From the NCBI GenBank assembly GCA_003550305.1, contig QKYT01000056.1, forward strand, positions 249,485 through 283,026: DNA of 33,542 nt, given 5' to 3'. Shown here piece after piece: positions 11,115 to 21,300 of the stretch; within the stretch, counting starts at the first letter, position 1, and each line of letters starts with the position of its first letter. Origin of the DNA: Glomus cerebriforme (lineage: Eukaryota > Glomeromycota > Glomeromycetes > Glomerales > Glomeraceae). A program made the position numbers and the translations under genes. The notes under the pieces were generated by a model. It was not told the DNA's origin. It made no database searches and saw only the letters and a program-made list of their open reading frames with translations.

Positions 11115-11769
11115 ACTGTATGTATTAGACCTTTAAATAAAGGTCCCATCATAATTTAATGTGAAAGAAGATTGAAATGCATTATTTAAGATGGAATAAG
11201 TATTAGTATGGGCGGATGTGTTTCATAACTTTCATTTGTGATAAGGCGTAATTACTTAATACCAAAATTGATATAATATGCAGATCTAAAAGAAATTTCT
11301 TTTTTTTTTTAAAGTCCCGTTCCAACTTCATCTTAATCTAATTATTGTCTGATTTTTTTTTTTTCTGTTTCTTTTTTCTTTCTTTTTTTGGTTTTTTTTT
11401 TTAAAAAAAGGAATTTGTTCTAACCGTTTTTTTCCTCCTCCAGTTGTATAATTAGAGCAATGTTGAAAGAAACTAAACAAAGTTTTTATGTGTGGGGGAT
11501 TAGAATCGACATGTGATGTCACTGGATCGTCCATGTGAAAAATACTCGGACAATAAGTAAAAAATAAAGTTGGTGAGTAGCTAAAAAAGAGAGTCATTGA
11601 CTATTATCATTGGTGGACAGATGTTGATCGACATAAAATATTTATACTTATATATTCGACAAGGGCTGAGATATTTTTTTTTTTTTTTTTTTTTAGAAAA
11701 AAGAATGTATCAAATAACATTTTAAATATGTGATAATCCATAATCATTAATGTGTTGTACGAGAAACGT
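11115..11769. other. No gene seen
   Basis: Contains a T/A junction at about 11391-11408 and a long T run near 11672-11694. The minus-strand open frame 11328-11597 is Lys/Phe-rich low complexity on one side and unremarkable on the other; no paralogue was recognised. Confidence 0.45.
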
Positions 11770-12186
11770 TTAAAAATTTGTTCCATTGAAGAGACCGTGT
11801 TCAAATGGATTATTAATAGAAATTTGTTGATTACCCAATAGAGACATTCTATTACGTGTATCAAAACTAGCTTGATCAAAATCTCGATTAATATCATTAG
11901 CATCATTGGCTAATTTCGTAAATTGATCTCTTTGTAAATGAGAATTCCAAATCATATTAGTTGCTAAATAAATTATATCTTGATCATTTATTTGTAACCG
12001 TTGAGCTTCTCTTTCAACATTCCATCTTAATATGCATTTTCCTGTTAATAATTTTATTGTTGTATTATTTCTTATGTGAATCGCAAGATCATTTGCATTG
12101 TTTTCAAATGGAAGTGAATAAATGATGTCATTATTTAAATTATTTAAAAAATTACGAAGAGGACCATTTAAATTTTGGGTTGCCAT
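11770..12186 (-). CDS. HMG-box-like small protein, cluster member 3
   Basis: A 138-residue protein starting MATQNLNGPLRNFL. SLPFENNANDLAIHIR lies at about 24-39 and LLTGKCILRWNVEREAQRLQ at 46-65. NMIWNSHL follows at 77-84, QFTKLANDANDIN at 88-100 and RMSLLGNQQ at 113-121. The protein ends FNGTNF. The core pattern (basic N-terminal part, Trp80, Phe89, then LA.DAN.IN) resembles a degenerate HMG box. It is the clearest paralogue of member 2 and faces it. A TATATAAACC box lies 82-91 bases upstream, with the T/A tract between. Single exon. The HMG assignment is by pattern only; conservation of the frame across four loci strongly supports that it is a real gene. Confidence 0.8.
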   Translation of the reverse strand: MATQNLNGPLRNFLNNLNNDIIYSLPFENNANDLAIHIRNNTTIKLLTGKCILRWNVEREAQRLQINDQDIIYLATNMIWNSHLQRDQFTKLANDANDINRDFDQASFDTRNRMSLLGNQQISINNPFEHGLFNGTNF

Positions 12187-12199
12187 TGATTTTTATTTT

Positions 12200-12277
12200 G
12201 ATTTTTATTTTTTTTTTTTTTTAAAAAAAAAAATGAAAAAAAATAGAATAGTAGAGACAAATTTTGTGGTTTATATA
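12200..12277 (-). promoter_or_regulatory. TATATAAACC box and T/A-tract before HMG-like gene 3
   Basis: On the minus strand TATATAAACC (12277-12268) is followed by a T-run/A-run junction (about 12232-12206), then the ATG at 12186. The decamer is identical to the one upstream of gene 2 and of the partial kinase gene at 197. Confidence 0.55.
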
Positions 12278-13593
12278 AAGATTCTTAATCAAAAAAATCA
12301 TAAATCATATCAAACAATCAATACAATGATCTCTAACAATTAATGAGTTTTCTTTTTTTATAAAAAAAACCGGATTATAATATCTTTAATATATTATTAT
12401 TGTTTGAGTATAAACAGGATTAGTATAAACAAAAAATTTCCTTCTCTTGTTGTTCTTTTTGAAACATCACCTACGTAATATTTTTTTTTTTTTTTTAGGA
12501 ACGTTTATAAACTGATTTTTACGATATTCGGAGATAACATATTTATAAGCTGATTTTTACCGACAATATAAACTAAACTTAAATAAAATTATCAAACCGT
12601 TAAAATAAGACAATGAGAACCTTTTAAGAGTAACCATTGATAAATAATATATGGTTTATAATGGTTAGTTTACTTATTAAAAATTAGTCATGTAAACCTT
12701 TCTTATTCTTAGTAACCTCAATTTAAAGGAAAGAATGAAATCTAGTACTAAGATTTTAAAGAAATTTTTTTTTTTCGGCCGTTCTTTATCGTAAACAATT
12801 ATGCAATACAGATTAGGAATTTTTTTCGAAAATAAAGAATTTTTAAGGTTATTTATGACATCATAACGATTTCACTATATTCGTATAAATTTCTAAATTA
12901 TAATTTGATTGAGTACTAATAATAATCTTTTCAAAGAGAAATTGTAGACCTAATCTAGAGTCTAGATTTCACAAACCAACAAAAGAAAAAATAAAATACT
13001 ATGATTTTACTTTTTTTGGACAATCATTTTCATTATCTTATTATTCTAAACGAAGGTATATTAGTCAATCTGGCGTAATAGAGTTGATCAACCACGTACT
13101 GTACTCCACTTTTATTTTTATCTGATATTGAAAATTAAAATTTTTCTATTATTATTTTTAATTAAACTTTATAAATTTAAGTTGCATAATAATAAAACTA
13201 ATATCATGTATAAATATTAATTTTTTTGACTTCTTAAAAAGTATAAAGATTGGATTCCGTTTTATTTATATTTGGACGAATTATTTTTATTTAGTTTATT
13301 TATTTTATCAAGGAAGGCTCATTAATCAAAGTTACTAAATATAAATAAATGAATCATCCGCATTTAGACTTGATCTTTCACATCGTATAGTTAATGACTA
13401 ATAAAAAAGTGGCTAGGTGGCTTTTTTTAACAATTAAATTATTTGGTTTAGTCTAATATTATATAAACTTGTCAAAACAGCATTTTTACTTCAATAAGTA
13501 CGATCATACAGTAGAATAAATAACTAAACTAGTTACTTTCTAGAAGTTATTTTATTATTATGCCATATTTGTTATGTACGTAAAACCGTTTTT
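12278..13593. other. No gene seen
   Basis: AT-rich sequence between the third and fourth HMG-like genes with no convincing frame and scattered T runs. Confidence 0.5.
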
Positions 13594-13925
13594 TTTTTAT
13601 AACAATGTTATTAATTATAATTAATTATATTTTTTTTTTCTTGTTAATTATTATTAATTATTGTTATAATGATTTTTTTTTTTTATTAATTATTGTTATA
13701 ATGATTTTTTTTTTTTATTAATTATTGTTATAATGATTTTTTTTTTTTATTAATTATTGTTATAATGATTTTTTTTCTTTATTAATTATAATAAAGTTGT
13801 TTTTTTTTCTAATTAATTATTGCTGTAATAACGTTTTTTTTTTNTAATTAATTATAATTTTTTTTNTTNTTNTAATAAAGTTTTTTTTTTTTCTAATTAA
13901 TTATTGCTGTAATAATTTTTTTTTA
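13594..13925. repeat. 32-base tandem repeat array
   Basis: The unit is about 19-20 bases containing ATTAATTATTGTTATAATGA, followed by a 12-base T run. Three consecutive units of exactly 32 bases (about 13653-13750) are followed by diverged units with ATTGCTGTAATA. Single Ns at 13844, 13866, 13869 and 13872 show the assembler was unsure of the T-run lengths. Confidence 0.8.
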
Positions 13926-14375
13926 CCAAGCCAAACTGAACAATAAATTTAGTATTAACGCCCGTCAGTTGGACGCGGACATTAGCCGGTTAGTGTGACA
14001 TAGTTTGTCACGCCATGTAATTGACGAATAAAGTTTTTGCTTGACGTTTGACAAAAAAATTGCTCTACGCATTTTTTTCAGGGCCGGAATTACGATAATG
14101 TCAGACAGAATTTATTAATTCTGGCTAACATTTTTATAAAAGGAAAGATATACATGATTATTTTTGGAAAATCCGACCCTGACCTTTTATGTATAGCTCG
14201 GGTCCTCTGACAATGGTTCCATTTATTATGTAATATACTGTTTGAGTGTATGTAATCATTTACCGAGTAGTTAAAAAAATCATTTTTTTAATTGGATAAA
14301 AAAAAATGGCTTTATTTTTCAAATATACTGTATATAATATATAGTACATAAACTAATTTTTTCTTAAAATAATAT
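13926..14375. other. Intergenic, with dispersed repeat copy B
   Basis: A slightly GC-richer stretch (13955-14030) holds a perfect 6-base hairpin, GTGACA/TGTCAC. The segment 14151-14218 repeats 4545-4612. No gene seen. Confidence 0.5.
14151..14218 (+). repeat. Dispersed repeat copy B
   Basis: Same block order as 4545-4612: TACATGATT, then CCGACCCTGACCTTTTATGT, then CGGGTCCTCT. Confidence 0.5.
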
Positions 14376-14876
14376 CTAAATTTTTTCTAAGGTTCCACAT
14401 GGTAAAATTAAAGATTCAAGATCATTATTATCACTAAAATTGATAGTACCATTATAAAAATTATCAAATAAAGGTTCATTTATCACTTGTCTAACATTTA
14501 TTTGAGAAATACTTTTACGAGTATCATCATTAACTCGTCTTATATTTTGATTAATAATATTCGCATCTTTTGCTAAATTTTCAAATTGTTGTCTTTGAGA
14601 ATTTTTGCACTTTAAACACCAAATTTTATCCGTTGCTAAATCAATTACATGTCGATTACGTAATTGTAATCTTCTTGCTTCTTTTTGAACATTCCATTTT
14701 AGTAAATCTTTTCCCGTCAATATATTAATTGTAGTAGTCAACCTTACGTGAGTCGCGATTTTATTTGGATCATTGTTAAATGGAAATAAATGAATATTAT
14801 CATAATTTAAATATCTTAAGAAACTATTTAATTCATATTGACAAATAGAATTTCTTTTAAATTGTCGAGTAGACAT
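14376..14876 (-). CDS. HMG-box-like small protein, cluster member 4
   Basis: A 166-residue protein starting MSTRQFKRNS. The frame stays open upstream to another ATG at 15011, which would add a Lys/Phe-rich 45-residue leader. MSTRQ aligns with the paralogue starts, but the T/A tract (15036-15065) lies nearer the upstream ATG, so the start is uncertain. LFPFNNDPNKIATHVR is followed by LTGKDLLKWNVQKEARRLQ (53-71), ATDKIWCLKC (81-90) and QFENLAKDANIINQN (97-111). The tail has FYNGTINF and then an acidic extension DNNDLESL, like the tail of member 1 (FINGANF...DLELP). Members 2 and 3 stop right after this motif. The core itself is closer to members 2 and 3. Confidence 0.75.
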   Translation of the reverse strand: MSTRQFKRNSICQYELNSFLRYLNYDNIHLFPFNNDPNKIATHVRLTTTINILTGKDLLKWNVQKEARRLQLRNRHVIDLATDKIWCLKCKNSQRQQFENLAKDANIINQNIRRVNDDTRKSISQINVRQVINEPLFDNFYNGTINFSDNNDLESLILPCGTLEKI

Positions 14877-15110
14877 TTGTCTCAGTTTTTTTTTCTTAGA
14901 TGGAGATAAAGGGAAGTTTTTTTTTTTATTTGACCTTTTAAAAAACAAATGTTCGATAAAGAGTTGAAAAAATTTTTCATAAAATGATATAGAGTTTTTA
15001 AAATATTTCAACGTGAAATATATTTTTTCTTTTTTTTTTTTCCTTTTTTTTTTAAAAAAAAAAAATTAATAAAACTCGTTGTATAATTTACATTTTTATA
15101 CTAGATGTAA
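14877..15110 (-). promoter_or_regulatory. Upstream region of HMG-like gene 4
   Basis: A T/A junction spans about 15036-15065 and a TATAAAAATG box lies at about 15100-15091 on the minus strand. Relative to the ATG at 14876 these are farther away than at the other three genes. Confidence 0.35.
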
Positions 15111-16320
15111 CCAATTATAAGTTCCGAGTTATTCATCCTTTTTAGAAATTTTAACGGAGTCAAACTTTTTAATGAATAGCAAATTACAAGCGTGTGAACT
15201 TAAAATGCCATAGAAGCCTTTTTGATCTACCTCAAAAAAGGGTTCTTTACCCATTTAATTAGAAACCATAAACGTAAATTTATAACAAACCCCCCATAAT
15301 GTAACACCCTTTATACAAGGAATTCCGCAGTTATTCTGCAATTTAGCAGTGGCCAAGTTTTTTATAAATGAAACCTTTTAGGGATAAAATAAAGAAAATA
15401 CCCCCCCCCCCTATTTATGTGGTAAATTAGAAAAAAAAAATATTTTAAAATACCGTTTATTATTTCTATTTTAAAATTTTGTATAATGATTTCCATATAA
15501 ATATTATTTTATAATTTTTTGGGATGTCGTGTTTCGTTTTATTTGTTACGTTTATTTTTTCATCAGGTTAATATATATTATACAATAACAACTCCGATAA
15601 TTAGGACATACCGAAGCCGTTCTTTTGTGTTGGCCGATATTTATCCGATAGATATAATATATATAATATATAAAATACATAACTGAATGTAACACCTATA
15701 ATCAGTGATTTCCAATTTGATGGGTTGATTTTAAAGAACCCAAAAAACGAAGATCTAAGTCTTGTTGATAATATTAATGCACCAATTAATTTAATGAAAT
15801 AAAAAAAGACCTTTTTTAGTAAATATTTAAATATTTCTTTGTTAAATTATTTATTAGTGTTTATGTAAAACAAAAGTTCGGCGCAACTACCATAAGGATG
15901 TTCATTTAATTTGCGGAATTGGTTTATTAAATTTGTCCGATCACGTGAATCAAAATTAAAATGATTTTTGGCAATTTGGTTCGCCAAGAATTTATTTTTC
16001 TTTCTTCTATACATTTATCTCGAATAATAAAATATTAAAAACTTTTTTTATTTATATTGTGTAAGCAAATTCTAAACTTTTTTTAAAACGATTAAAACAT
16101 CTAGTATATATAAATATAACGGATAATCATATTGTTCCCATTGATTTACTACTATATTTGGAGAAATTCTCTTAAAATATGTTTATATATGTATTAATTA
16201 AATATATTTATTAACATGATTTTTATTTTATCTATTATAATTCATTATTAAATAAATTAAATAAATGAAAGAAGAGAGATAAGAGAGGTTGCTAAATTAA
16301 TTCATCTCATTTCACTAGTA
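15111..16320. other. No gene seen
   Basis: AT-rich sequence. An 11-base C run at 15401-15411 is exceptional for this composition. A TCACGTGA octamer lies at 15941-15948. Confidence 0.5.
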
Positions 16321-16335
16321 CGTTACATTCATCAA

Positions 16336-16457
16336 TTTTTTTTTTATTTTTTTTTTTTAAAGATTAAAAAAAAAAAAAAAAAAAAATTAAAAAAATTATT
16401 TTATTTAAATTTTTTAAAAATTTTTTTTTTAAAAATAAAAAAAAAAAAAAAAAAAAA
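16336..16457. repeat. Large alternating poly-T / poly-A block
   Basis: About 120 bases made almost only of T runs and A runs, including two T-to-A junctions and long A runs. It lies just before the small ORF at 16465. Confidence 0.8.
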
Positions 16458-16464
16458 GGTTAAA

Positions 16465-16596
16465 ATGAGACTCAATATAAAATCGTCAAAATATTCTTTT
16501 TCGAATGATTATCTTTTCGATTTATTTGATTTATTTGGAAATATTAAAAGCTGGTTAAAGTTGGATACCGCACTGGTGAATTTTGACGGTTTGTGA
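16465..16596 (+). CDS. Small ORF or first exon beside a T/A block
   Basis: A 43-residue frame starting MRLNIKSSKYSF, with DLFDLFGNIKSW in the middle and LKLDTALVNFDGL at the end. The ATG follows a T/A block by a few bases, as at several genes here, and the composition (Trp, Asp, Gly) is more protein-like than the surroundings. It could be a small gene, the first exon of a gene whose later exons are lost, or a relic. No family is claimed. Confidence 0.3.
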   Translation: MRLNIKSSKYSFSNDYLFDLFDLFGNIKSWLKLDTALVNFDGL

Positions 16597-17568
16597 TCGA
16601 CTCAACAGAGAAAAAATAGATTGAAATTATCAAACAAATCTTAAACCGTAATTATAAAGTAATAGAATAATCTAGATATGATAATCATTATTATTATTAT
16701 TTAATTAAACTTTTACTTTAATGATAATGAAAAAATTTTTTTTAACCCTGATTCATAATCGGTCAATTTAAAATTTGACCATTAAATTATAATTCATTTA
16801 TTCATCTCCGTGATAATAATGAACTGTTTTGGGATTCTTTTTTATACTCCAACGTACAAAATAAATTAATCTCCCTGTAATCCCGAATTGGAAAAAATAA
16901 AATTAAAACGTTGATCACAAGAAAAAAAAAAAATCTTTTACAAATATGGTAAAAAAAATTTCCGATTAGTAACAGTTTCTTTAAACTGATTCATTTTAAA
17001 CAATATTAAAAATATCAAATGAGAAATATATATATGGAAATTATAATCGTATCAAATTTGTGGAATTTTCGGATTTCTTTTTTTAATTAAAAACAGACTC
17101 TCATTAAACAGTCTGAAATGATATCATTTGATGAACTTTAAAAAGATTTTTTTTTTCTCACAGGAATGATGAACTGATAGACTGATAGACGTACTGTATA
17201 TATTAAATAAACGTTCAGGCCATATTGCATTGCTTTCAGTCATTAGAAAAGGGTCTTTTGCTGTGCATATGTCTTATTGTTACACTATCGGACGTAAATA
17301 TTGAATAAGCTTTACTAATTTTAATTTCTCACATAAAATTTATGACCAATCGGAAAAATCTCAAAGAATATTATTTGTTATTGTCATACTTTTAAAAAAA
17401 TGTATACCTATTTTTTAGTATTTAGGAGAATTATAATATTTAAAAAAATGGAATTTTGAAATAAAAAATGATATTGAAAGGAAGGTATTACACAGTAGGT
17501 TGAATTTTTTTTTATGTAAAAAAATTTATTTAGTAAAATAAATAGGCTCAAAGTTTTCAATATGAAGG
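16597..17568. other. No gene seen
   Basis: AT-rich sequence with scattered T runs and one TACTGTA heptamer near 17190. The minus-strand frame 17408-17611 is low-complexity. Confidence 0.5.
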
Positions 17569-17571
17569 AAC

Positions 17572-17892
17572 GTGTCTGAATGGAATGAATTATATCCTCC
17601 AAAATTTTCATTGGTTTATTTCTTGACTGTAGGAATGTTACAGTACATTTTTATATGGAGGGATGTCAATATAAAACAATTTTATCCCAATGGGAAACGA
17701 TTAACTAATTTCAAAATATTTAAAGTATACAATATATTGCAATTTTTGATTATTGATCTGTTATTGAAAAATTATCATCAATTTCAACCAAATATTTCAT
17801 TACCCATATTGGAAGATATACAAATCCGAAACCCGAAATCCTGGCACCTAATTATCACGCTCTATACGACCCGCGTTATTAACTGGATGTGA
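17572..17892 (+). pseudogene. Orphan ORF, likely relic
   Basis: An open frame of about 107 codons without an ATG at its start. It contains SEWNELYPPKFSL, FIWRDVNIKQFYPNGKRLTN, LLLKNYHQFQPNISLPIL and IRNPKSW. The residue mix (Trp, Pro, Asn, Gly) is more protein-like than neighbouring frames, and near its 3' end another frame reads APNYHALYDPRY, hinting at a frameshift. No family was recognised and no promoter features seen. It may be a decayed mobile-element or family gene. Confidence 0.3.
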
Positions 17893-18344
17893 CACATGAA
17901 TTTCGGTCCAATGGTGAAAGGTCTAAGTTTCTATCTCATATTACAAAGACCAAATAGCTGTTAATATTGTATATCAGAGAAAAAAATTTTTTTTTTTTTT
18001 CATATTTAAATTTCGTAAATGTTTTCGATCATTTCATATCATGTGATATCTCCTAAAATTTTAATATTAAAACATGGCGCAAACTTTATATACTTATTAT
18101 ATACATATTTTTGCTCTATATCTTTACTTAAAGATCAATGAAGGTTCGGTTTGACTTTAATATATAATATATTATGGATACATTTAGTGGTATATTTCGC
18201 ATTATTAAATTAAATTTTAAATCCTAATATATTTTTATTTGGAGAAATTTTATAATTGATTACAAACTGGTCCATCTTTTAATGATAATACTCTATAATC
18301 CAGTGATCAAATTATAATATAAAATATAAATATTTTTAAATAAG
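17893..18344. other. 3' flank of the channel gene, no gene seen
   Basis: AT-rich sequence downstream of the channel stop codon. Confidence 0.5.
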
Positions 18345-21300
18345 TTATACAGTTTTCGATTGTATTTTTTGTATTTCTTTTAATACTTGCTGCAAATCAG
18401 TCTCAGATTTCAATTGTATTTTTTCCAATTCTTTTAATACTTGTTGTAAATCAATCTCAGCCTTCGATTGTACTTTTTCAGATTTTTTTAATACTTGCTG
18501 CAAATCATTTTCAGTCTTCAGTTGGAATTTTTCCAATTCTTTTAATACTTGCTGCGAATCAGTATCAATATCTTGAATTTTGAGTTTTTCTAATAAATCT
18601 TTTTTCAATTCTGAAAATTCTTTAGAATCCCATTGACCTTCACTAACTAATTTTTTAATTTCTTCACGAGTTTTATCAACATTGGCATAATAATATCTTG
18701 AAAAAATGAATTTATTAAATTATTATTAAAGTATTAAGAAAGTAGCATTTTTTTTTATAAAAAAAAAAAAAAATTAACATACATCACTTCAGGAAACCAT
18801 GCATCCCAACGTCTCTGATATGGTAATAGATAAAACAACTCAATTTCAGCCAAAATCTATAAGAAAAAGAAAATTAAAATAATTCAATACCTCTTTAAAA
18901 AAAACAAATTTATGTTAATAAATATATACCTCTGCTTTCTGTAATAAATACGAAACTCTATTATTATCTTTATTAATTGCCATATTTAGTAGTCCAATAA
19001 ACAAATTCATAAGATATACAACAATCAAGAGCGAGAATAAAACAATCAATATTACAAGTGATTGATTATTTAAATATATCCAATTGGATAATGCACTTGA
19101 ATCACCTAGTAGTAGATTAAAAGTTAAATGTTTGTAAAAATATTAAAATACATATATATTTTTTTTACATACCTGTTAAGAATTTATACATTGCAAAAAG
19201 TGCAGTTCCAAAATTTGTAAACATGTTTGTATTTTCATTTGGTGTTTGAACAATAAATGGGTTAGGATTAATAGTTCCATTTTCAAACATTTGATTATAA
19301 GTAGAGGCTAAAGTCCAAGGATTATTAGGATCATTATTATTCACAAAAGAAAATTCAGATCTTGGAAATAATAAAATATAAAATGCATGTGCAAAACTTA
19401 TTACAATAATAAATAAGACTAATAAGAAATAAATGATCTGTTTTGCAACACTGATGATTATTGCAAAATATACCCCAAAAGATTCAAATGCTCTAAAAAA
19501 TAATAAAAATTTTATATCTAAAAATAAACACGAAAAAGAAAGTAATTGAATTATATGATCATTCATATCATTTGTTTGAAGCCATTTAATAGAAGTAATT
19601 ATTGGAAGTAGATATGCAATTACATCTATAATATTAGATAATATGATTAATATCAAATATTTAAATATTGTAACTATATCAAAAATTTACATACCGAATA
19701 TATTCCAAAAGTCATTTATCCATTTAATAGGATTATAAATGAACTGACGAATTTCAAAACTCAAATGAATAAATCCAAGTATAATCGAAGTAATCAAAAG
19801 TTGTTTTCGAGTACCTTTATCAATATATTGTGATGGAGCCGTTGCGACAGCTGTAAAACATCCAAGTAAAGCTATAAATGAAATCCAAATTATTGTATAA
19901 TAATATTTTCCATAGGTATTCCATTTAAAATTAATTAATGCCTCTCCATTCCATGTTTTATAGATACCTCCATTTATTGATTTAACAAAAGGACTAGATT
20001 GAGGTCTAATTAATTCTAAAAACCAATTATAATCTTTTGGATAATTAACAAATTTAATATATGGAATCATAAAAGTAATTGTTGGCGTTTTTGGTGATAT
20101 TGTCATAAATATTTTTATATGTATTTTAAAATGTTACGGAAAGTTAAAAAAAAATAAAAATCAACAAAAAGCTCACCATTATTATTAAAATTAAAATCGT
20201 TAATATAATGGTATTTTGATAATAGATAAAATGTAACAGACAAAATGGGTAAAATAGGAAAAGTTAAAAAAATTGCCAAGTATTGAAAAATTTTAAGAAA
20301 CCTTGGAATTTTATCATGCAATACTCCAATTATATTATTGTATTTTATCCATAAAATCGAGTGAGTTAAATTATCTATTTGAAGATATTGAGAATAAAGA
20401 TGTAAGCTGTTGTTTTGATGCTCTATATTATAAGAAGGAGAATCTATAATCATGTTTGTTTCCAATGAACATTTTAAAGTATACTCGTGATAATATTCAT
20501 TCAATAATGGTATTGTAGAGGTAATAATACTCAATAACATCTTGTTATTTCTTAAATCTTCTTTAAAGTAAAATATACATTTTTTGTAGATACGTTCTAT
20601 TAATTCTAAATTATGTTCTTTGATTGCAAATGATAATAATTCAACCCCATATTTCAAAAGATTATTCTTATTACCTATTATATCTGAAACCCATTGATTA
20701 CACAATTCAAAACTAAGAAAATTTGGTAAAGGTAAAGTATGCTTTGAAAATTCTTTTTTACAACGATATTGGAATGCTAATTTACCTTTTTGTTCTAAGT
20801 TCATATAATAAAAATAATTCAAAGAAATCGTTTTGTTATTTTCATTAAAATGATAAATAAAAATACCGATATCTGTTTTTACAAGAGCATCATTATTCTT
20901 AAATAAATTAATTTCTAGTATCTCGAAATCTACTTCAACTTCTTCAGTTCTTGTGCAACCTGATTCCCATCCATTATTTTTTTTAAAAACTCGTAATTCT
21001 AATTTTTTGTATGGCTTAGTATTTTTTATTTCCCATCTAATTGAATCATTTTCACGTGTAAAATAATCATCATCATCATCATTAGGACAACATATATCAT
21101 TTTGAAGAAATGCATTTATATCATCTACATATAGATTAAATGAGTATGCGTTTAATTGTTCACACTTATCAGAAATTTTGTACGAAAAATTCATTACGTA
21201 TCCATTTAGAATTCCCAATACGTATTTGGTTAATTTGATTTTTGATAAACTTTTAGCTTGATGTTCATTCTTTTTCAAATAGTGAACCCCTTTTTTCTTA

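Noticed and set aside
10829..11152. Open reading frame spanning the gap
   Set aside because: It consists almost entirely of N.
12122..12343. Plus-strand frame overlapping HMG-like gene 3
   Set aside because: It is antisense to a gene supported by three paralogues and runs into the T/A promoter tract.
13594..13925. CRISPR-like array
   Set aside because: The tandem units are contiguous AT-rich minisatellite copies without spacers, in eukaryotic DNA.
19674..19694. A 21-base GT-AG intron in the channel gene
   Set aside because: It keeps the frame, but using the later acceptor (intron 19694-19626, 69 bases) gives WNIF-DVIAYLLP, which fits the other intron sizes and the expected helix start better.
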